Source: an uncultured Eubacteriales bacterium (GTDB lineage Bacteria; Bacillota; Clostridia; UMGS1810). From it: a DNA stretch of 15,586 bases. The stretch's first letter is position 1. Each line of letters starts with the position of its first letter. The notes beneath the pieces are model-generated. The model made no database searches, was not told the origin of the DNA, and saw only the letters and a list, made by a program, of their open reading frames with translations. This document shows, in pieces, positions 14,236 through 15,586 of this stretch. The stretch lies in contig USKN01000018.1 in assembly GCA_900555295.1 (NCBI GenBank), positions 1 to 15,586 on the forward strand. Reading direction: 5' to 3'. Position numbers and translations under genes: made by a program.

Positions 14236-14823
14236 ATGGATTTATCATATTTAAATATTGGATTTGCGATTACAGGTTCGTTTTGTACTTTTTCTAAAGT
14301 AATACCCGAGATAAGCCGTCTTTGCGATTTGGGTGCGGATATATACCCCATAATGTCAGAAATGGCGTACAGCACCGACACGCGCTTTGGAAAATGCAAA
14401 GATTTTATAAACCAAATAGAAGAAATTACGGGTAAAAAAATAATATCCACCATTCGCGGTGCCGAACCGATAGGGCCAAAGCACTATTTGGACGCATTAA
14501 TAGTTGCGCCGTGTACGGGCAACACCATTGCAAAAATTGCAAACGGCGTAACCGATTCGTGTGTATCTATGGCGGCAAAGGCAAATTTGAGAAACTCAAA
14601 ACCCCTTATTATAGCTGTTTCAACCAATGACGGTTTGGGTACAAGTGCAAAAAACATAGGTCTTTTACTTAATATGCAAAATATATATCTTGTACCGTTT
14701 GGACAGGACGATTTTGAGAAAAAACCAAATTCACTTGTTGCCGATATGACGCAAATTGCGCAAACAACCGATATGGCAATTAAAGGAAAACAAATTCAGC
14801 CGCTACTGTGCAAGCAAGCTTAA
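14236..14823 (+). CDS. dpaB: Dipicolinate synthase subunit B (flavoprotein)
   Basis: A 195-residue flavoprotein-fold subunit, SpoVFB/DpsB, partner of dpaA in dipicolinic acid synthesis during sporulation. The N-terminal IGFAITGSFCTFSKVIPEI is the phosphate-binding turn of this fold, YPIMSEMAY follows, and VAPCTGNTIAKIANGVTD with MAAKANLRN (about residues 91-122) is the flavin-binding block shared with related decarboxylase-like flavoproteins. Length is normal. AGGTGAT, at the end of dpaA, is its ribosome site, so the pair is coupled. Its last codons form part of a terminator stem. Presence of dpaAB suggests this organism does not depend on the alternative Etf-based route reported in some clostridia. 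Confidence 0.94.
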   Translation: MDLSYLNIGFAITGSFCTFSKVIPEISRLCDLGADIYPIMSEMAYSTDTRFGKCKDFINQIEEITGKKIISTIRGAEPIGPKHYLDALIVAPCTGNTIAKIANGVTDSCVSMAAKANLRNSKPLIIAVSTNDGLGTSAKNIGLLLNMQNIYLVPFGQDDFEKKPNSLVADMTQIAQTTDMAIKGKQIQPLLCKQA

Positions 14824-14840
14824 AAGGCTTGCTTGCATTT
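14810..14840 (+). terminator. Terminator of dpaAB
   Basis: GCAAGCAAGC (14810-14819) pairs perfectly with GCTTGCTTGC (14827-14836) across a 7-nt loop that contains the dpaB stop codon; ATTTTAAATTT follows. The left arm is coding sequence. Confidence 0.88.
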
Positions 14841-15103
14841 TAAATTTGCGCGTAAATAAAGGGTTCCCCTCAAGTGGTTGCATCAGCGGATATCATGCTT
14901 ACATTTAAAAAATATTTTTCTTATATACGCCGCACTGTATGCCACATATACATAGATATTTAATATTTTAACTAATTTAAATAATCGTACTTCAATATAT
15001 TTTGAAATCAAAATTTCATTCTTAATAGGATTTGTACACTTTTGTGCGCTGTCATATGCTCGTTATACAAAATATTGAAAATATTATTATAATTTTACAA
15101 TTC
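14841..15103. other. AT-rich stretch with no gene
   Basis: I see no credible CDS or RNA here. The first part has GGTTCCCCTCAAG (14871-14883), a decayed piece like the CTTCCCCTCGAGG module of the mosaic repeats. The rest is AT-rich, includes a 20-bp direct repeat at 14966-14985, and leads into the promoter at 15104. An ORF at 15032-15244 crosses that promoter and has no ribosome site. Confidence 0.6.
14966..14985. repeat. Left copy of a 20-bp direct repeat flanking the type I locus
   Basis: TTTTAACTAATTTAAATAAT here is identical to 15538-15557, 572 bp away in the same orientation. The pair brackets the toxin and antisense RNA promoters. AT-rich composition makes a chance match less improbable than usual, but 20 of 20 is still notable. 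Confidence 0.6.
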
Positions 15104-15132
15104 TTGACATTTTCCGCTAAATGTGTTAAAAT
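15104..15132 (+). promoter_or_regulatory. Promoter of the candidate type I toxin mRNA
   Basis: TTGACA (15104-15109), 17 bp, TAAAAT (15127-15132) with an extended -10 TG at 15124-15125. The transcript would start near 15139-15140, leaving a leader of about 150 nt before the toxin ATG, unusually long for this window. Confidence 0.8.
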
Positions 15133-15247
15133 ATACATTGTGGAAATTCACCGTTTTACTGTTGAGTTTTTCTCCTTTGTAGACGGTTGTATGGTTAAAA
15201 AAGATGGTTGCCTCACACTGCGAAAAGAGCAGGAAGGAGGCTGAATT

Positions 15248-15283
15248 GTGTTTTGCTCTTTGTATTTTTTACAGAAGAGGTGA
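15248..15283 (+). CDS. 11-codon leader ORF before the toxin
   Basis: GTG at 15248 follows a perfect AGGAGG (15235-15240) by 7 nt and opens an 11-residue frame (MFCSLYFLQKR) ending in TGA at 15281-15283. The stop overlaps the toxin ribosome site and lies 4 nt before the toxin ATG. This is the strongest Shine-Dalgarno in the locus yet it serves only this peptide, so its translation may open or drive the toxin site, as the mok frame does for hok. Coupling is inference. Confidence 0.55.
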   Translation: MFCSLYFLQKR

Positions 15284-15287
15284 TGCA

Positions 15288-15458
15288 ATGATAGATTTGT
15301 CTTTTGTTGAAAGTTTATGTAATATAGTGAGTTTTATATTCAATATATTTAAATACATATTTAATCATAAAAAGCAAATTAGCCATCTGGTGCAACAGAT
15401 GGCTAATAAACTTTGCGATTTATTTAAAAAGATAAACCACAAAAAAGTTAGCAAATAG
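15288..15458 (+). CDS. Candidate type I toxin, 56-residue membrane peptide
   Basis: A 56-residue peptide preceded by AGAGGTGAT 4 nt before the ATG. Residues about 5-26 (FVESLCNIVSFIFNIFKYIF) are hydrophobic and aromatic, suited to a single membrane helix; the remainder is rich in Lys and His (FNHKKQ, then KKINHKKVSK at the end). That design, a short helix plus a basic tail, is usual for type I toxins that damage the membrane. I do not recognise a named family such as Fst, TxpA or Hok. The context is stronger than the protein: own promoter, leader ORF, an antisense RNA over the 3' half, and mRNA fold-back. An in-frame ATG at 15204 would give 84 residues but has no ribosome site. It could also be a small regulatory membrane peptide. 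Confidence 0.65.
   Translation: MIDLSFVESLCNIVSFIFNIFKYIFNHKKQISHLVQQMANKLCDLFKKINHKKVSK
15370..15407 (-). terminator. Terminator of the antisense RNA, inside the toxin frame
   Basis: ATTAGCCATCTG (15378-15389) and CAGATGGCTAAT (15396-15407) form a perfect 12-bp stem with a 6-nt loop. On the minus strand it is followed by TTGCTTTTT. On the plus strand there is no T run, so the toxin mRNA can pass. The palindrome lies in toxin codons (residues 31-40), so coding and terminator constraints coincide. Confidence 0.8.
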
Positions 15459-15496
15459 TCTGTGCGGCAACCATCTTGGGTTTCCACACTTTTATT
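15370..15496 (-). ncRNA. Candidate antisense RNA antitoxin
   Basis: A minus-strand promoter predicts a start near 15496 and a strong hairpin terminator ends it near 15370, giving an RNA of about 125 nt. It is complementary to the last 30 or so codons of the toxin frame and to the mRNA 3' end, including the arm at 15461-15477 that pairs with the toxin leader. Such 3'-overlapping antisense RNAs are the antitoxins in txpA/ratA and bsrG/SR4 of Bacillus. No ORF or ribosome site lies in it. Existence rests on promoter plus terminator, not on expression data. Confidence 0.65.
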
Positions 15497-15502
15497 ATCT
15501 TT

Positions 15503-15531
15503 ATTATATACCATTTCAGTTAAAAAGTCAA
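15503..15531 (-). promoter_or_regulatory. Promoter of the antisense RNA
   Basis: On the minus strand TTGACT (15531-15526), 17 bp, TATAAT (15508-15503). It is closer to consensus at -10 than the toxin promoter, consistent with excess antitoxin RNA. Confidence 0.8.
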
Positions 15532-15537
15532 CTACCG

Positions 15538-15557
15538 TTTTAACTAATTTAAATAAT
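15538..15557. repeat. Right copy of the 20-bp direct repeat flanking the type I locus
   Basis: Identical to 14966-14985 and 7 bp outside the antisense -35 box. The remaining bases to the window edge are AT-rich with no gene visible. Confidence 0.6.
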
Positions 15558-15586
15558 TGTTTGTGAATATAATATTCAATTCTCTT

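Larger units (their letters stand above)
15139..15488 (+). promoter_or_regulatory. Long-range 5'-3' pairing within the toxin mRNA
   Basis: Two nested complementary pairs link the ends of the predicted mRNA. TGTGGAAA at 15139-15146, right at the predicted 5' end, pairs with TTTCCACA at 15481-15488. AAGATGGTTGCC plus CACA (15201-15217) pairs with TGTG plus GGCAACCATCTT (15461-15477), 16 pairs with one mismatch. Similar 5'-3' fold-back keeps full-length hok-type toxin mRNAs silent until processed. The pairing is seen in the sequence; the function is inferred. Confidence 0.65.

Noticed and set aside
14841..15103. Riboswitch or structured leader before the type I locus
   Set aside because: The stretch is AT-rich with no long stem or recognisable aptamer core, and the toxin promoter lies downstream of it.
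15032..15244. 70-residue plus-strand ORF
   Set aside because: It runs across the toxin promoter, has no ribosome site and resembles nothing.
15204..15458. 84-residue version of the toxin starting at ATG 15204
   Set aside because: No ribosome site lies upstream, the start lies inside the long-range pairing arm, and the extra N-terminus would destroy the membrane-peptide design. ATG 15288 has a good site.
1..15586. CRISPR array, rRNA or full insertion sequence with transposase
   Set aside because: No regularly spaced direct repeats, rRNA core sequence, tRNA cloverleaf or transposase frame is visible on either strand.

Overview
The window looks like chromosomal DNA from a low-GC, endospore-forming member of the Clostridia (Firmicutes), probably an uncultured gut-type lineage. 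The grounds are AT-rich codon use, consensus sigma-A promoters (TTGACA, 17 bp, TATAAT) before several genes, strong AGGAGG-type ribosome binding sites, a Rex redox repressor, the two dipicolinate synthase subunits of spore formation, and mosaic GC-rich palindromic repeats between genes. This assignment is inference; there is no rRNA or tRNA to confirm it.

Layout: (1) 1-1197 holds the tail of an unknown gene, a HigB/HigA-type toxin-antitoxin pair on the minus strand under a textbook promoter buried in a long palindrome, and a mosaic of palindromic repeats. (2) 1198-6319 is a minus-strand housekeeping operon: polA, coaE, a membrane-anchored lytic transglycosylase and a membrane acyltransferase. 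(3) 6399-7106 holds a RelB/DinJ-type antitoxin whose YoeB/Txe-type toxin is cut off after about 33 codons by a 274-bp non-coding insertion. The insertion has inverted ends, TA flanks and an elaborate fold, and could be a MITE or an ORF-less HEARO/omega-RNA-like element. (4) 7107-9423 has a VanZ-family membrane protein and a divergent SpoVD-like class B penicillin-binding protein. (5) 9544-10308 has a second copy of the mosaic repeat, then the rex promoter, gene and terminator. (6) 10324-13209 has a solitary 28-bp copy of the insertion end, then a minus-strand AraC-type regulator and a GH35 beta-galactosidase translated from one transcript. (7) 13386-14840 is dpaA-dpaB with a terminator. (8) 14841-15586 lacks conventional genes but carries what I read as a complete type I toxin-antitoxin locus: a promoter, a short leader ORF, a 56-residue membrane-type peptide, a convergent antisense RNA with its own promoter and terminator, and long-range 5'-3' pairing in the toxin mRNA.

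The housekeeping and sporulation genes share a theme of envelope and spore cortex building: lytic transglycosylase, penicillin-binding protein, CoA synthesis and dipicolinate. The spaces between them have been colonised by three separate toxin-antitoxin systems and several classes of small repeat. The type I locus at the right end and the structured insertion at 6824-7097 are the least ordinary parts.
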